From positions 1 through 44,000 of the forward strand of contig JAFDFZ010000029.1 of NCBI GenBank assembly GCA_019309565.1: 44,000 nt of DNA. Reading direction: 5' to 3'. The translations under genes and the position numbers were made by a program. How positions within the stretch are numbered: the first letter of the stretch is position 1; each line of letters starts with the position of its first letter. The notes under the pieces are model-generated. The model saw only the letters and a program-made list of their open reading frames with translations. It did no database searches and had not been told where the DNA came from. Positions 8,052 through 17,460 of the stretch are shown here, in pieces. This DNA comes from Deltaproteobacteria bacterium. Its GTDB lineage: Bacteria > Desulfobacterota > Desulfobacteria > Desulfobacterales > SURF-15.

Positions 8052-8280
8052 ACCGCAGAAACAGGGAGGGCACAGAGTACGAATCGAGCAAAGGATCTAA
8101 GGCACAGAACCTGAAACCCTAAACGAGACGAAACCTCGCAACATCCTGACTGGATCTTTTCAGGATCGATTAAAGCGACATCTGGGTGGAAGATGACAAC
8201 AATATACACGATCTCATATCCGATCGCCGCCTCCCGGTCGGATACGAGAAAACGCTCTGTGCCCTCTCGGTTTCTGCGGT
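8052..8280. repeat. MITE-like element with 26-bp terminal inverted repeats between rsmH and ftsL
   Basis: The arms at 8052-8077 and 8255-8280 are inverted repeats matching at 24 of 26 positions, with the core GAGGGCACAGAG and ACCGCAGAAAC; A/T-rich bases flank both ends (8045-8051 and 8281-8289). Between the arms are smaller hairpins, for example CCTGA/TCAGG around 8143-8161 and an ATCCGA...TCGGAT stem at about 8217-8242. No credible gene lies inside. The sequence explains nearly all of the 305-base gap between rsmH and ftsL, genes that normally sit close together. CACAGAG/GCAGA-type repeats are a common style of small non-autonomous element; no transposase relation can be shown here. Confidence 0.7.
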
Positions 8281-8335
8281 TTTCTTTCTTTAAACCTGAG
8301 AAAAACACATCCGCTGTCGATGACCTCATCCGGCT

Positions 8336-8641
8336 ATGGTTGTGAAAAAAAGAAAACCGTCCCGGCACATTCGTCGCCTTAAGATTATGGGAATCTGGAT
8401 GGTACTGATGTCTTTATTCATTGCCGAACTTCTGGTTTATACATGGGTCAGAGTTCAGTGCATCCGGGTGGGATACGATATTTCAGCTGCGGCGGACAAA
8501 CAGGCGGAGCTGATAGCAGAAAAGAAGAAATTGACTATTGAGCTGGCGCGGTTGAAGTCTCCACAAAGAATTGCATGGATCGCCAAGACAAGGTTGAACC
8601 TGGTAACACCTTCACCACAGCAAATTATGACCATACGATGA
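8336..8641 (+). CDS. ftsL: Cell division protein FtsL-like
   Basis: This 101-residue bitopic protein has a basic N terminus, one membrane helix (about residues 18-37) and a periplasmic helical region with AAADKQAELIAEKKKLTIEL heptads (about 51-70), then a short domain ending in TPSPQQIMTIR. This is the FtsL/FtsB-type layout that forms a coiled coil in the FtsQLB divisome complex. Sequence identity in this family is low, so the call rests on topology and position between rsmH and ftsI. Its stop overlaps the ftsI start as ATGA (8638-8641). The ribosome site is weak and the upstream region is the MITE-like repeat. Confidence 0.8.
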   Translation: MVVKKRKPSRHIRRLKIMGIWMVLMSLFIAELLVYTWVRVQCIRVGYDISAAADKQAELIAEKKKLTIELARLKSPQRIAWIAKTRLNLVTPSPQQIMTIR

Positions 8642-10371
8642 AAACCATACCGAGATCCATACGTTTTCGAACACTGCTCATTGGAGTAGCATTCAGTATC
8701 TTTTTTTCTATTATCGCCGCAAAGGCCGTATACCTTCAGGTGTATCGTGGGAAGTGGCTTTCAGAGCGTGCGGAGAATCAATACAAAAAGTCGGTTGTTT
8801 CAACCGGAAAACGAGGTATCATATATGATGCAAATCATAGGACAATGGCGGTGAGCATCGATGTGATGTCCATTGCAGCATGGCCAAGGAAAATCTTAAA
8901 TCCGAAAACAGCGGCCACCGCTCTGTCAGCAGCGTTACATCTGAATCGAAACGCTGTCTACAAAAAGCTTGTATCCAAAAAGATGTTTGTCTGGTTAAAA
9001 CGGAAGGCAACTCCGAAGGAAACAAAAGCGGTCAGAGCCCTGAATCTGGATGGTATCAATTTTATTGCAGAAAGCAGTCGCTTTTATCCCAATAAAACGC
9101 TTGCCGCCCAGCTGATCGGCTTCACGGGGCTGGACGGTCATGGGCTTGAGGGCCTTGAGTTTTATTACGATTCTTATCTTCAAGGTTCTCCTGTTAAGCA
9201 TAGAATCTTCAGGGATGCCCGAGGCCGAGAATTTGATATCGACAAAAAACCCAGCTACGTTTTCAGCGGAAACCATCTGATTCTGACCATTGACGGCACG
9301 GTTCAATACATTGCCGAACGTGTGTTGGAAGAGACCGTAAGACAGCATTCCGCCAAGTCCGCACTTGCCATCGTTATGATACCGAAAACAGGGGCGATTC
9401 TGGCTCTGGCCCATTATCCTATTTTCAATCCAAACGACTACAGAAGCTTTGATCAAAGTGTATGGCGAAACAGGGCGATTACAGATCCTTTTGAGCCCGG
9501 CTCTACCATGAAAATATTCAGCGCGGCGGCGGCGCTTGAATCCGGCCTGGCCTCTGCCAATACGATTTTTTTCTGTGAAAACGGTGCATATAGAATCGGC
9601 AAAGATGTTGTGCATGACATCCACGCCTATGGATGGCTCTCGTTACAGCAAATCATCAAATTCTCAAGCAATATAGGTGCGGTGAAAGTAAGTGAAATGA
9701 TCGGTCCGGAATATCACTACAACATATTGAAATCCTTTGGTTTCGGATCTAAGACCGGAATCGATTGCCCGGGAGAAACCAATGGTACACTTATTCCGTA
9801 CCGGCGATGGTCAAAAATCGATGCCGGCGCCATTTCATTCGGGCAGGGAATCTCCGTCTCTGCACTGCAACTGGTTACCGCAACCTCTGCCATTGCTAAC
9901 AACGGAATCCTCATGAAACCCTATGTTGTGGATTCCATCGTCGATCCTAACGGGCGGATCATCAAAAAAATGACGCCACGGAAAGTCAGACGCGTGGTGT
10001 CTGCCAAGACTGCAGCCACCTTAAATCGGGTTATGCAAACCGTCATCACCCGGAAAGGTACGGGCGCCAAAGCCGCGCTCGACGGCTATACGGTGTGCGG
10101 CAAGACCGGAACCGCCCAGAAAACCGATTCAAGCGGAACTTACGCAAAAGATAGATATACGGCTTCATTTGTCGGGTTCGCACCTGCAAAAGACCCTGCA
10201 ATCACCATCCTTGTCGTAGTGGACGAACCCAGGACAGGGTATTACGGCGGCATTGTTGCCGGGCCTGCATTTCGAAAAATCGCTCAAGAAACCCTCTGCT
10301 ATCTGAGCATCCCCCCGGAAAAGATGCTGAAAAGGCTGAGGGTTTTAAGAGAAGTTCAATCTTTGGGGTAA
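8638..10371 (+). CDS. ftsI: Peptidoglycan D,D-transpeptidase FtsI (PBP3)
   Basis: This septal class B penicillin-binding protein has 577 residues. It has an N-terminal membrane helix (about residues 12-30), a PBP dimerisation domain (GKRGIIYDANHRTMA near 60) and the transpeptidase domain with S289-T-M-K292, S343-S-N345 and K489-T-G-T. The catalytic serine is S289. No PASTA domain is present. The frame is open from 8575, but the ATG at 8638 overlaps the ftsL stop as ATGA and gives the normal MKTIPRS start before the membrane helix, so translational coupling is chosen. It cross-links glycan strands made by FtsW, encoded further down. Confidence 0.95.
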   Translation: MKTIPRSIRFRTLLIGVAFSIFFSIIAAKAVYLQVYRGKWLSERAENQYKKSVVSTGKRGIIYDANHRTMAVSIDVMSIAAWPRKILNPKTAATALSAALHLNRNAVYKKLVSKKMFVWLKRKATPKETKAVRALNLDGINFIAESSRFYPNKTLAAQLIGFTGLDGHGLEGLEFYYDSYLQGSPVKHRIFRDARGREFDIDKKPSYVFSGNHLILTIDGTVQYIAERVLEETVRQHSAKSALAIVMIPKTGAILALAHYPIFNPNDYRSFDQSVWRNRAITDPFEPGSTMKIFSAAAALESGLASANTIFFCENGAYRIGKDVVHDIHAYGWLSLQQIIKFSSNIGAVKVSEMIGPEYHYNILKSFGFGSKTGIDCPGETNGTLIPYRRWSKIDAGAISFGQGISVSALQLVTATSAIANNGILMKPYVVDSIVDPNGRIIKKMTPRKVRRVVSAKTAATLNRVMQTVITRKGTGAKAALDGYTVCGKTGTAQKTDSSGTYAKDRYTASFVGFAPAKDPAITILVVVDEPRTGYYGGIVAGPAFRKIAQETLCYLSIPPEKMLKRLRVLREVQSLG

Positions 10372-10375
10372 CGCA

Positions 10376-11971
10376 ATGAAGCTATGCGAACTGATAAACC
10401 CTGTGGATTTAAAATCGGAACTCGAGGCTGACAGCCGGCCGGAACGGAAACTTTCTGACAGATCCGAATATCAGGAATGCGAGATAAGTTCCATTCACTG
10501 CAGAGCTCAGGATGTTCGACCGGGGGGCTTGTTTGTTGCCATCGAGGGCCTTGAAGCCGACGGACATGATTACATCGATGAAGCCATCGTAAGGGGAGCC
10601 GCCGCCATCATAGTCCAGAGATCTGTGTATAAGAATGTGCCTGTTATTAAGGTAGAAAATACTCGAAAAACTCTTTCCCGGGTATCGGCCAGGTTTTATC
10701 GCAACCCTGCGCAAAGGCTCTGTATCATAGGCATTACGGGAACAAACGGAAAGACGACCACCGCATATCTATGTGAAGGGATTCTTAAAAAGGCCGGCTT
10801 TAAGGTTGGAGTTATCGGAACCATCAACTATAGATACGGAGAACACACATATCCCAATCCCGTCACCACCCCTGAATCTCTGGACCTTCAGAGAATACTT
10901 TCTGAAATGGAAACCGCGGCGGTCACTCATGTCTTACTGGAAGTATCCTCCCATGCCATGGCGCTGTACAGGGTGGCGGATTGCTGGCTGGATGTGGGTG
11001 TGTTTACAAATTTCAGTCAGGACCATCTGGACTTTCACGGAGATATCGACAGCTACTGGGGCTGCAAGCAAAGCATGTTTACCGTACACCTCATCAGCGG
11101 ACCGAAGAAGAACCGGGCCTCTGCCGTGATCAATGGAGAGGATGGCAGAGGCAAACAGCTGTTGAGCAAGCTTACCGTGCCTTGCTTAACATATGGATCA
11201 ACACCCCAGTGGAATATATGGTCCAGTCAGACAAGGTATGACCTTCATGGTTCCAGCGGGATCGTCCATACGCCGGCGGGCGAGTTTCATTTCAACTCAC
11301 CTCTGATTGGCAGGCATAACGTGGAGAATATTCTTGCCGCCACCGCTGTAGGTGTTGCCCTGGATATTCCCGTGACAACCATCAAAACCGGAATTGAATC
11401 CGTTAACGTCATTCCCGGGCGTCTCGAACGGATCCCAAACCGCATCGAGCGGTTTGTGTTCGTGGACTATGCCCATACACCCAACGCGCTGGAAAATGCT
11501 CTAAAAGCTTTGAAATCAATACAGCGTGCTCGCATTATTTGTATATTCGGCTGTGGAGGAGATCGAGATCAGGGAAAACGGCCCCTTATGGGGGAGGTTG
11601 CAGGAAGGTTATCCGACCTGGCGATCATTACCTCTGACAACCCCCGAACAGAACCACCCCGAAGAATTATACAACAGATCAGGGAAGGTATAAATCACAC
11701 CGCCTCGCGCTCCTACACAGCAGCGGATCTGAGGGCCGGATTTAAAGAAAAGGGATATACCGTCGAACCGGACCGCAAAAAGGCCATCGAACTGGGTATT
11801 TCCCTATCTGAGCCCGGCGACATCGTACTGATTGCCGGGAAAGGACATGAAACCTATCAAGTTATCGGCAAAGAAAGTTATCCTTTCGACGACCGAAAGG
11901 TGACGGAACATATACTCCTTGCATTGGGTGAAACAAGCGAGGCTTCGATTACCATGGCTGACAGTGCTTGA
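10376..11971 (+). CDS. murE: UDP-MurNAc-L-Ala-D-Glu:meso-diaminopimelate ligase MurE
   Basis: This 531-residue Mur ligase has the ATP loop G122-T-N-G-K-T127 and the central SQDHLDFHG block. The C-terminal motif D421-N-P-R424 selects meso-diaminopimelate rather than lysine and indicates Gram-negative-type peptidoglycan. It adds the third amino acid of the stem peptide in the cytoplasm. It starts 4 bases after ftsI. The N-terminal domain has about 20 extra residues before the usual start block. Confidence 0.97.
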   Translation: MKLCELINPVDLKSELEADSRPERKLSDRSEYQECEISSIHCRAQDVRPGGLFVAIEGLEADGHDYIDEAIVRGAAAIIVQRSVYKNVPVIKVENTRKTLSRVSARFYRNPAQRLCIIGITGTNGKTTTAYLCEGILKKAGFKVGVIGTINYRYGEHTYPNPVTTPESLDLQRILSEMETAAVTHVLLEVSSHAMALYRVADCWLDVGVFTNFSQDHLDFHGDIDSYWGCKQSMFTVHLISGPKKNRASAVINGEDGRGKQLLSKLTVPCLTYGSTPQWNIWSSQTRYDLHGSSGIVHTPAGEFHFNSPLIGRHNVENILAATAVGVALDIPVTTIKTGIESVNVIPGRLERIPNRIERFVFVDYAHTPNALENALKALKSIQRARIICIFGCGGDRDQGKRPLMGEVAGRLSDLAIITSDNPRTEPPRRIIQQIREGINHTASRSYTAADLRAGFKEKGYTVEPDRKKAIELGISLSEPGDIVLIAGKGHETYQVIGKESYPFDDRKVTEHILLALGETSEASITMADSA

Positions 11972-12000
11972 GATGATCTTTTAACACAGCGGAAATAAAC

Positions 12001-13473
12001 ATGGTTTGGACTACCGAGAATATTCTTAACGCAACCGGGGGGACTCTTCTTTGCGGGAAGGGCAACCAAACCTTCTCCGGGATTTCCATCGATTCGCGCC
12101 GGATCCGCCCCGACATGCTTTTTGTTGCCATTAGAGGGCAAAAACATGACGCTCACCGCTTTGTTCAAGATGTTATCAGCAACGGGGTTCGCGGGGTGGT
12201 GGTAGAGAAAAGAAAGAGTGCCGGGTTTCCGCTTTCGGACTGGCATCTCCAAAACCTGCAGTGCATCGCAGTGGACGATACAACACGGGCGCTGGGGCTC
12301 ATGGCGGCCTTTAATAGAGATCGACACCGGGCATCGGTGGTGGCCGTCACCGGCTCCACCGGCAAGACAACCACGCGGGAGATGATCCAGGCGGTGGTAT
12401 CCCAAAAGTACCATACGCTTACAAGCAAAAAGAATTATAACAATGAAATCGGTCTTCCCTTGACGCTTCTTGAGCTGTCACCTCATCACCAATGGGCGAT
12501 TGTTGAATTGGGAATGAATCACCTCGGAGAAATTTCCAGACTTACAAGAATTTGCAGGCCCGATATCGGTGTTATCACCAATATTGGACCCGTTCACCTT
12601 GAAGGAGTCGGTTCAATCGAAGGGGTTATGCGTGCAAAAGGGGAGCTGCTTGAAGAAATGGATCCTCAGACAACCGCTGTTCTGAATGCGGACGATGAGT
12701 ATGTTTTGAAACTAGCCCGAGACAGCTCGGTGAATATCGTACTGTTCGGCCAATCAGAAAAAGCCTTGATCAGGGCTCAAGCCCCCGCCGCCGATGGACA
12801 GGAAATCGGTTTCCGTTTGATTCTTCCAGAGCAATCCTGTCTTGTTCGGATCGGTGTGCCCGGAAAATTCATGGTCTCAAATGCTCTGGCTGCTTCCGCG
12901 GTCGGCTATCTTCTGGGATTGTCCGCACAAGAAATCAAAACAGGCCTTGAGCGCTTTCGACCGATAGAGAACCGCATGAATATTGTGCATACCACCTCGG
13001 GCATCCACATCGTAAACGATGCCTATAACGCTAACCCCACTTCAATGGAAGCGGCCATTGGAACGCTGGCCTCCCTAAAAGGCCCCGCTCGAGGGGTACT
13101 GGTCATAGGTGATATGCTCGAATTGGGTGCTCACGCGGAATCTATGCATAAAAATCTCGGAATGATGATAGCTCGTTTCTGTATTGAGCGGCTGTATGTC
13201 ACCGGAGACTTTGCTGATGTGGTTCAATCCGGTGCGCTTGAAGGCGGCATGGCAGAGCATCAGATCCTTCTTGGAACCAAGGATGAAATTTTCCAAGACC
13301 TCATCCGATGGATTCAACCGGGTGATTGGATTCTTGTCAAGGGCTCAAGGGCCATGGGTATGGAGGATATCGTTCACAGAGTCGTTGAATGGGAAAAACA
13401 AACCTCATCGGTTCATGCTTGGGATTGCGGGTTGCGGGTCTTTGAACATAAGAACATGAAAATTAAAAGGTAG
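12001..13473 (+). CDS. murF: UDP-MurNAc-tripeptide:D-Ala-D-Ala ligase MurF, C terminus extended by a repeat
   Basis: This 490-residue Mur ligase has the ATP loop G118-S-T-G-K-T123, the NYNNEIGLPLTLL block, and NAYNANPTSM near residue 341. The family normally ends shortly after the KGSRAMGMEDIV segment. Here about 25-30 further residues follow, and the last 20 codons lie in one arm and the spacer of an inverted repeat element (13413-13550). The tail thus appears to be repeat-derived. Catalytic regions are untouched, so the enzyme should be active. The gene starts 29 bases after murE. Confidence 0.95.
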   Translation: MVWTTENILNATGGTLLCGKGNQTFSGISIDSRRIRPDMLFVAIRGQKHDAHRFVQDVISNGVRGVVVEKRKSAGFPLSDWHLQNLQCIAVDDTTRALGLMAAFNRDRHRASVVAVTGSTGKTTTREMIQAVVSQKYHTLTSKKNYNNEIGLPLTLLELSPHHQWAIVELGMNHLGEISRLTRICRPDIGVITNIGPVHLEGVGSIEGVMRAKGELLEEMDPQTTAVLNADDEYVLKLARDSSVNIVLFGQSEKALIRAQAPAADGQEIGFRLILPEQSCLVRIGVPGKFMVSNALAASAVGYLLGLSAQEIKTGLERFRPIENRMNIVHTTSGIHIVNDAYNANPTSMEAAIGTLASLKGPARGVLVIGDMLELGAHAESMHKNLGMMIARFCIERLYVTGDFADVVQSGALEGGMAEHQILLGTKDEIFQDLIRWIQPGDWILVKGSRAMGMEDIVHRVVEWEKQTSSVHAWDCGLRVFEHKNMKIKR

Positions 13474-13550
13474 AGGATCAGCGTTTTAAATTCCATGAAC
13501 TTATATCCATCAAGGCTAGGGCTGCCTGCAACCCGCAATCCCAAGCATGA
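13413..13550. repeat. Inverted-repeat element, copy 1, running into the 3' end of murF
   Basis: A 23-bp perfect inverted repeat (13413-13435 and 13528-13550, containing GGGATTGCGGGTTGC) encloses about 92 AT-rich bases. The left arm is inside murF and encodes part of its C-terminal tail; the right arm lies in the murF-mraY gap. GGCTAGGGC followed by CCTGCAA.CCGCAA at 13514-13537 recurs in copy 2 (14821-14844). Confidence 0.75.
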
Positions 13551-13599
13551 AACCCGTAAAGGGGAAAGGAAGCGCAAAGCTCTATCAGGGTAATCGCAA

Positions 13600-14679
13600 A
13601 TGGTTTACCACCTGTTATATCCGCTTCATACGACCATATCGGTTTTTAACGTATTTCGTTACATTACGTTTCGAACGATCTACGCCAGTTTAACCGCGTT
13701 TCTGATTTGTGTTCTACTCGGCCCATGGGTGATCCGGAAACTGACAGCCCTGCAAATCGGGCAATACGTTCGAGATGATGGACCCCGCTCCCATCTTCAA
13801 AAAGCGGGAACCCCCACCATGGGGGGTGCTCTGATCTTGTTCGCCGTGGTGGTATCCACGGTTCTTTGGACTATCTTGACCAATGCCTATGTCTGGATCG
13901 CACTGTTTGTCACCGTAGGCTACGGGTTTATCGGCTTTATAGATGACTACCTGATGCAAATAAAGAAACGAAGCAAAGGGCTTACGGTTCGCAAAAAACT
14001 GTTGATGCAGTTTGCCTTTGCCATTGTGACAGGTCTTCTTGTCTTTGTCCGCCCTGATTTTGACACCCATGTAACTATACCGTTTTTTAAAAAAATCTCC
14101 CCGGATCTGGGCTGGGGATATGTTCTTTTCGCCGCCCTTGTCATCGTGGGAACCTCCAATGCAGTAAATCTCACCGATGGCCTGGACGGGCTTGCCATCG
14201 GCCCTGCCATCATTGTCGCAGCAACGTATATGGTGTTCGCCTATGTAGCGGGCCATGTAAAAATAGCGGATTATTTGCAAATCAATTATGTGGCCGGCAG
14301 CGGGGAGATTGCGGTCTTTTGCGGTGCCATAGCAGGGGCGGGTTTCGGTTTTCTGTGGTTCAACACCTACCCGGCGCAGGTGTTTATGGGTGATATCGGG
14401 TCTCTTTCTCTTGGGGGTGCGCTTGGCACGGTGGCGGTCATCACAAAGCAGGAAATACTTCTGTTGGTGGTGGGAGGGCTCTTTGTGGTTGAAGCACTAT
14501 CGGTTATTTTTCAGGTGGGTTTTTTCAAGATGACCAACGGCCGTCGCATCTTTAGAATGGCTCCCCTTCACCATCACTTTGAGCTTAAAGGCTGGGCAGA
14601 ACCGAAGGTGATCGTACGCTTTTGGATTATTTCCATCATATTGGCTCTGATATCCATGAGCACATTGAAATTGAGATGA
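13600..14679 (+). CDS. mraY: Phospho-N-acetylmuramoyl-pentapeptide transferase MraY
   Basis: At 359 residues with about ten membrane helices this is the usual length. Typical motifs are GTPTMGG near residue 70, the catalytic Asp pair in FIDDYL near 113, [10 protein letters not shown] near 190, and the C-terminal [13 protein letters not shown]. It transfers phospho-MurNAc-pentapeptide to undecaprenyl phosphate to make lipid I. The start is the standard MVYHLLYPL. It is flanked on both sides by copies of the same short repeat. Confidence 0.97.
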   Translation: MVYHLLYPLHTTISVFNVFRYITFRTIYASLTAFLICVLLGPWVIRKLTALQIGQYVRDDGPRSHLQKAGTPTMGGALILFAVVVSTVLWTILTNAYVWIALFVTVGYGFIGFIDDYLMQIKKRSKGLTVRKKLLMQFAFAIVTGLLVFVRPDFDTHVTIPFFKKISPDLGWGYVLFAALVIVGTSNAVNLTDGLDGLAIGPAIIVAATYMVFAYVAGHVKIADYLQINYVAGSGEIAVFCGAIAGAGFGFLWFNTYPAQVFMGDIGSLSLGGALGTVAVITKQEILLLVVGGLFVVEALSVIFQVGFFKMTNGRRIFRMAPLHHHFELKGWAEPKVIVRFWIISIILALISMSTLKLR

Positions 14680-14731
14680 TTAAGCAACGGGCACAAGACA
14701 CTTAACCTCATTAGGTATGATTAGGTATGAT

Positions 14732-14847
14732 GGGTTGCGGGTTGCGGGGTATTATGAACGCTAAACAAACAATTAATTCGGTCATTACCTTCGATTAATC
14801 AACCTTAACCAATAAAATTCGGCTAGGGCGCCCTGCAATCCGCAACC
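14732..14847. repeat. Inverted-repeat element, copy 2, between mraY and murD
   Basis: The arms GGGTTGCGGGTTGCGGG (from about 14732) and CCCTGCAATCCGCAACC (14831-14847) are inverted repeats with two mismatches, and enclose about 80 AT-rich bases. The right end shares GGCTAGGGC..CCTGCAA.CCGCAA.CC with copy 1 (13514 onwards) and has similar internal length. A 10-base direct repeat TTAGGTATGA x2 (14711-14730) abuts the left side. It fills most of the 188-base gap. Confidence 0.7.
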
Positions 14848-14867
14848 GATTATATGTAACACAATGC

Positions 14868-16217
14868 ATGGACCTTGAAAAGAAAAATATTCTCATCGTG
14901 GGACTGGGCGTCACCGGCCTTGCGATGGCACGGTTTTTAACAACGAAAGGGGCATTCGTAACGGTGACCGACACGGCAACGGAACGTGAACTGGCAAGTG
15001 CAATCCCTAGCGTCAAAGCGATGGGAGTGCGTATGGAGCTCGGTGGCCATCGAAAAGAAACTTTTACCAGTGCGGATATGATCATCCTCAGCCCTGGAGT
15101 GCCCCATCGGCTTGAGCCGCTTCGATTGGCAAAAGAAAAGGGAGTTCCAGTTTGGGGAGAAATCGAGATGGCCTTTCGATTCATTGAGGAACCCATAATA
15201 GCGGTCACCGGTACAAACGGCAAGACCACCACCACCGTACTGTTGGCGGAGATGCTAAAAGCCTCGGGCATGACGGTGTTTGTCGGCGGTAACATCGGAA
15301 CTCCGTTGATTAAGTATGTGCGCAAGGGCAAGAGAGCCCAGATGGTCGTTGCTGAAGTGAGCAGTTTTCAACTCGATACCATCGAGACATTCAGGCCGAA
15401 AATCGGAGTGTTGCTCAATATCACCGAAGACCACCTGGATCGATATGAAAATTTTGATGCTTATGCAAATTCAAAAGCCCGGTTGTTTGAAAATCAACAA
15501 AGCGAAGATTTGGCCATCTTAAATGGTTCGGATGCCACGGTTATGAACATCAGCAGATCCATCTGCAGCAAAAAATGGCTCTTCAACGCCCCTTCAGAAA
15601 CATGCACCGGAGCCACCATAGAAGAAAACAGAATCGTGTTACATATAGGTTCAGGCCGAAGACAATATATCGATCTGTCCCAGGTGCGCCTTAAGAGCAG
15701 CCACTATGCAGAAAATGCGGCCGCAGCTGGTCTTGCCGCCCTGGCGGCAGGCGGAAACCTAAGGGGAATATCTTCGGCAATCAAGCAATTCCGTGGACTG
15801 CCCCATCGAATAGAATACGTGACCACAAAACACGGGGTGCGATTTTTCAATGATTCAAAGGCAACCAATATCGATGCCGTTCAAAAGGCATTGATTTCAT
15901 TCAAACAACCCGTGATTCTCATAATGGGAGGCAGGAACAAGGGAGGCAACTTTGAAACGCTGCGAGCGGCTGTTAGAAGTCGGGTTAAAAAATTAGTGCT
16001 CATGGGAGAGGCGGCTTCCGATATTCATAAGGTTCTTGGCCGTGCCGCACCGGCTGAGATCGTATCAACAATGCTACAGGCGGTCTACTGTGCCAAAGAG
16101 GCGGCTTCACCAGGTGATGTGGTGCTTCTTTCACCAGGGTGCACGAGTTTCGATCTTTACCGTAACTACGAGCACCGGGGAGATCACTTTCGCAGCATCA
16201 CCCAGGGCTTGCCTTAA
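14868..16217 (+). CDS. murD: UDP-MurNAc-L-alanine:D-glutamate ligase MurD
   Basis: The 449-residue protein has an N-terminal Rossmann-like UDP-binding domain (ILIVGLGVTGLA), the ATP loop G115-T-N-G-K-T120, the NITEDHLDRY metal block and the C-terminal NDSKATN motif near residue 327. It adds D-glutamate to UDP-MurNAc-L-Ala in the cytoplasm. The start is followed directly by the Rossmann strand, as usual. The following 87-base gap to ftsW shows no gene. Confidence 0.97.
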   Translation: MDLEKKNILIVGLGVTGLAMARFLTTKGAFVTVTDTATERELASAIPSVKAMGVRMELGGHRKETFTSADMIILSPGVPHRLEPLRLAKEKGVPVWGEIEMAFRFIEEPIIAVTGTNGKTTTTVLLAEMLKASGMTVFVGGNIGTPLIKYVRKGKRAQMVVAEVSSFQLDTIETFRPKIGVLLNITEDHLDRYENFDAYANSKARLFENQQSEDLAILNGSDATVMNISRSICSKKWLFNAPSETCTGATIEENRIVLHIGSGRRQYIDLSQVRLKSSHYAENAAAAGLAALAAGGNLRGISSAIKQFRGLPHRIEYVTTKHGVRFFNDSKATNIDAVQKALISFKQPVILIMGGRNKGGNFETLRAAVRSRVKKLVLMGEAASDIHKVLGRAAPAEIVSTMLQAVYCAKEAASPGDVVLLSPGCTSFDLYRNYEHRGDHFRSITQGLP

Positions 16218-16304
16218 GGCATGGAAGAATAATCCTTATGTACTCGGGATATTGCCCGGGGGAGGTAAGGCTTGAGGTATAAAACCGATTCACACGGAGA
16301 ATAG

Positions 16305-17420
16305 ATGCCAGCAGAGACGCAGAAAACCAAACTTCTCGCTTATGATGCCAGGCTGCTGTTTCCGACACTGCTGCTTGTGGGTATCGGAGTTGTAATGGTT
16401 TACAGTGCAAGCTCCGAGCTTGCGCTGGAAAAATTTGGTTCTGAATACCACTTCTTTAAAAAACAGGCGATCTTTGCGTTACTTGGTATACTGGCGCTGG
16501 TGTTTTATCGGCACGTACCTTACAGGGTCCATCGATTGATGGCGTATCCATTGCTGGGAATCGCACTGGCGGGCCTTATAGCGGTTCAGTTTTCAAAATG
16601 GGGAATATCGGCAGGCGGTTCGTCACGATGGTTGCGAATCGGAGAGATCACGGTCCAGCCCTCGGAATTTGCCCGCTTCGCACTGATCGTCTATCTGGCC
16701 TATTCCATGGACAAGAAGGGAGAAAAACTCAAAGATCTTTATATCGGGTTCTTACCACATGCGCTGGTTCTCGGTACGCTGACGGCATTTATCATTTTAC
16801 AACCCGATTTCGGCTCTGTGGTCATTCTTGGAGCCATCACATGGATCATGATGTTCGTAGCAGGGGCGCGGATTCGCCATCTGATAATCTCTGTATTGAT
16901 TCTATCGCCCTTTCTATATCTGTTTATGTTGACAGCCCAGTACCGGATCAAGCGCTGGCTGAGCTTCCTTAACCCCTGGCAGTTCTCCTCTACAGAAGGC
17001 TATCAAATCATTCATTCCATGATGGCTTTTGGTACCGGCGGACTCTGGGGGGTCGGGATCGGCAAGGGCTACCAGAAACTCTTCTACCTGCCGGAGCCAC
17101 ATACAGACTTTATCTTTTCAGTCATCGGTGAAGAACTTGGGCTGCTTGGCGTTATTGCTATTTTGAGTCTCTATGTTTTCATTATATGGCGAGGTATCAT
17201 CATCTCAAGAAATGCCAGAGATGTCTATGGATCCTTTCTCGCATTCGGACTGACACTGGCAATCGGACTTCAGGTATGTGTAAACATGGGGGTTGCGCTG
17301 GGATTGTTGCCAACCAAAGGGTTAGCTCTGCCATTTTTGAGTTACGGGGGCACATCCCTGCTGATCAATATGGCCTCCATTGGAATATTGATGAACATTG
17401 GAGCAGCCAGCTTCAGGTGA
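16305..17420 (+). CDS. ftsW: Septal peptidoglycan polymerase FtsW (SEDS family)
   Basis: The 371-residue protein has about ten membrane helices. SEDS motifs are visible: the VMVYSAS start helix, QPSEFARFA near residue 119 with the adjacent Lys-rich loop, LQPDFGS near 163, and the LPTKGLALPFLSYGG end near 330-345. It polymerises lipid II with the transpeptidase FtsI. GGAGA lies 5 bases before the ATG. Confidence 0.96.
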   Translation: MPAETQKTKLLAYDARLLFPTLLLVGIGVVMVYSASSELALEKFGSEYHFFKKQAIFALLGILALVFYRHVPYRVHRLMAYPLLGIALAGLIAVQFSKWGISAGGSSRWLRIGEITVQPSEFARFALIVYLAYSMDKKGEKLKDLYIGFLPHALVLGTLTAFIILQPDFGSVVILGAITWIMMFVAGARIRHLIISVLILSPFLYLFMLTAQYRIKRWLSFLNPWQFSSTEGYQIIHSMMAFGTGGLWGVGIGKGYQKLFYLPEPHTDFIFSVIGEELGLLGVIAILSLYVFIIWRGIIISRNARDVYGSFLAFGLTLAIGLQVCVNMGVALGLLPTKGLALPFLSYGGTSLLINMASIGILMNIGAASFR

Positions 17421-17460
17421 CTGCCGGCTGGCATAACGGCAGGCGAAGGATCAAGCGGCA

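Noticed and set aside
7898..8368. A 156-codon minus-strand frame across the rsmH end and the repeat.
   Set aside because: It lies over the repeat and antisense to rsmH, with no recognisable domain or ribosome site.
13714..14280. A 188-codon minus-strand frame inside mraY.
   Set aside because: It is antisense to a certain gene; the composition (many His, Tyr, Gly) is typical of a shadow frame.
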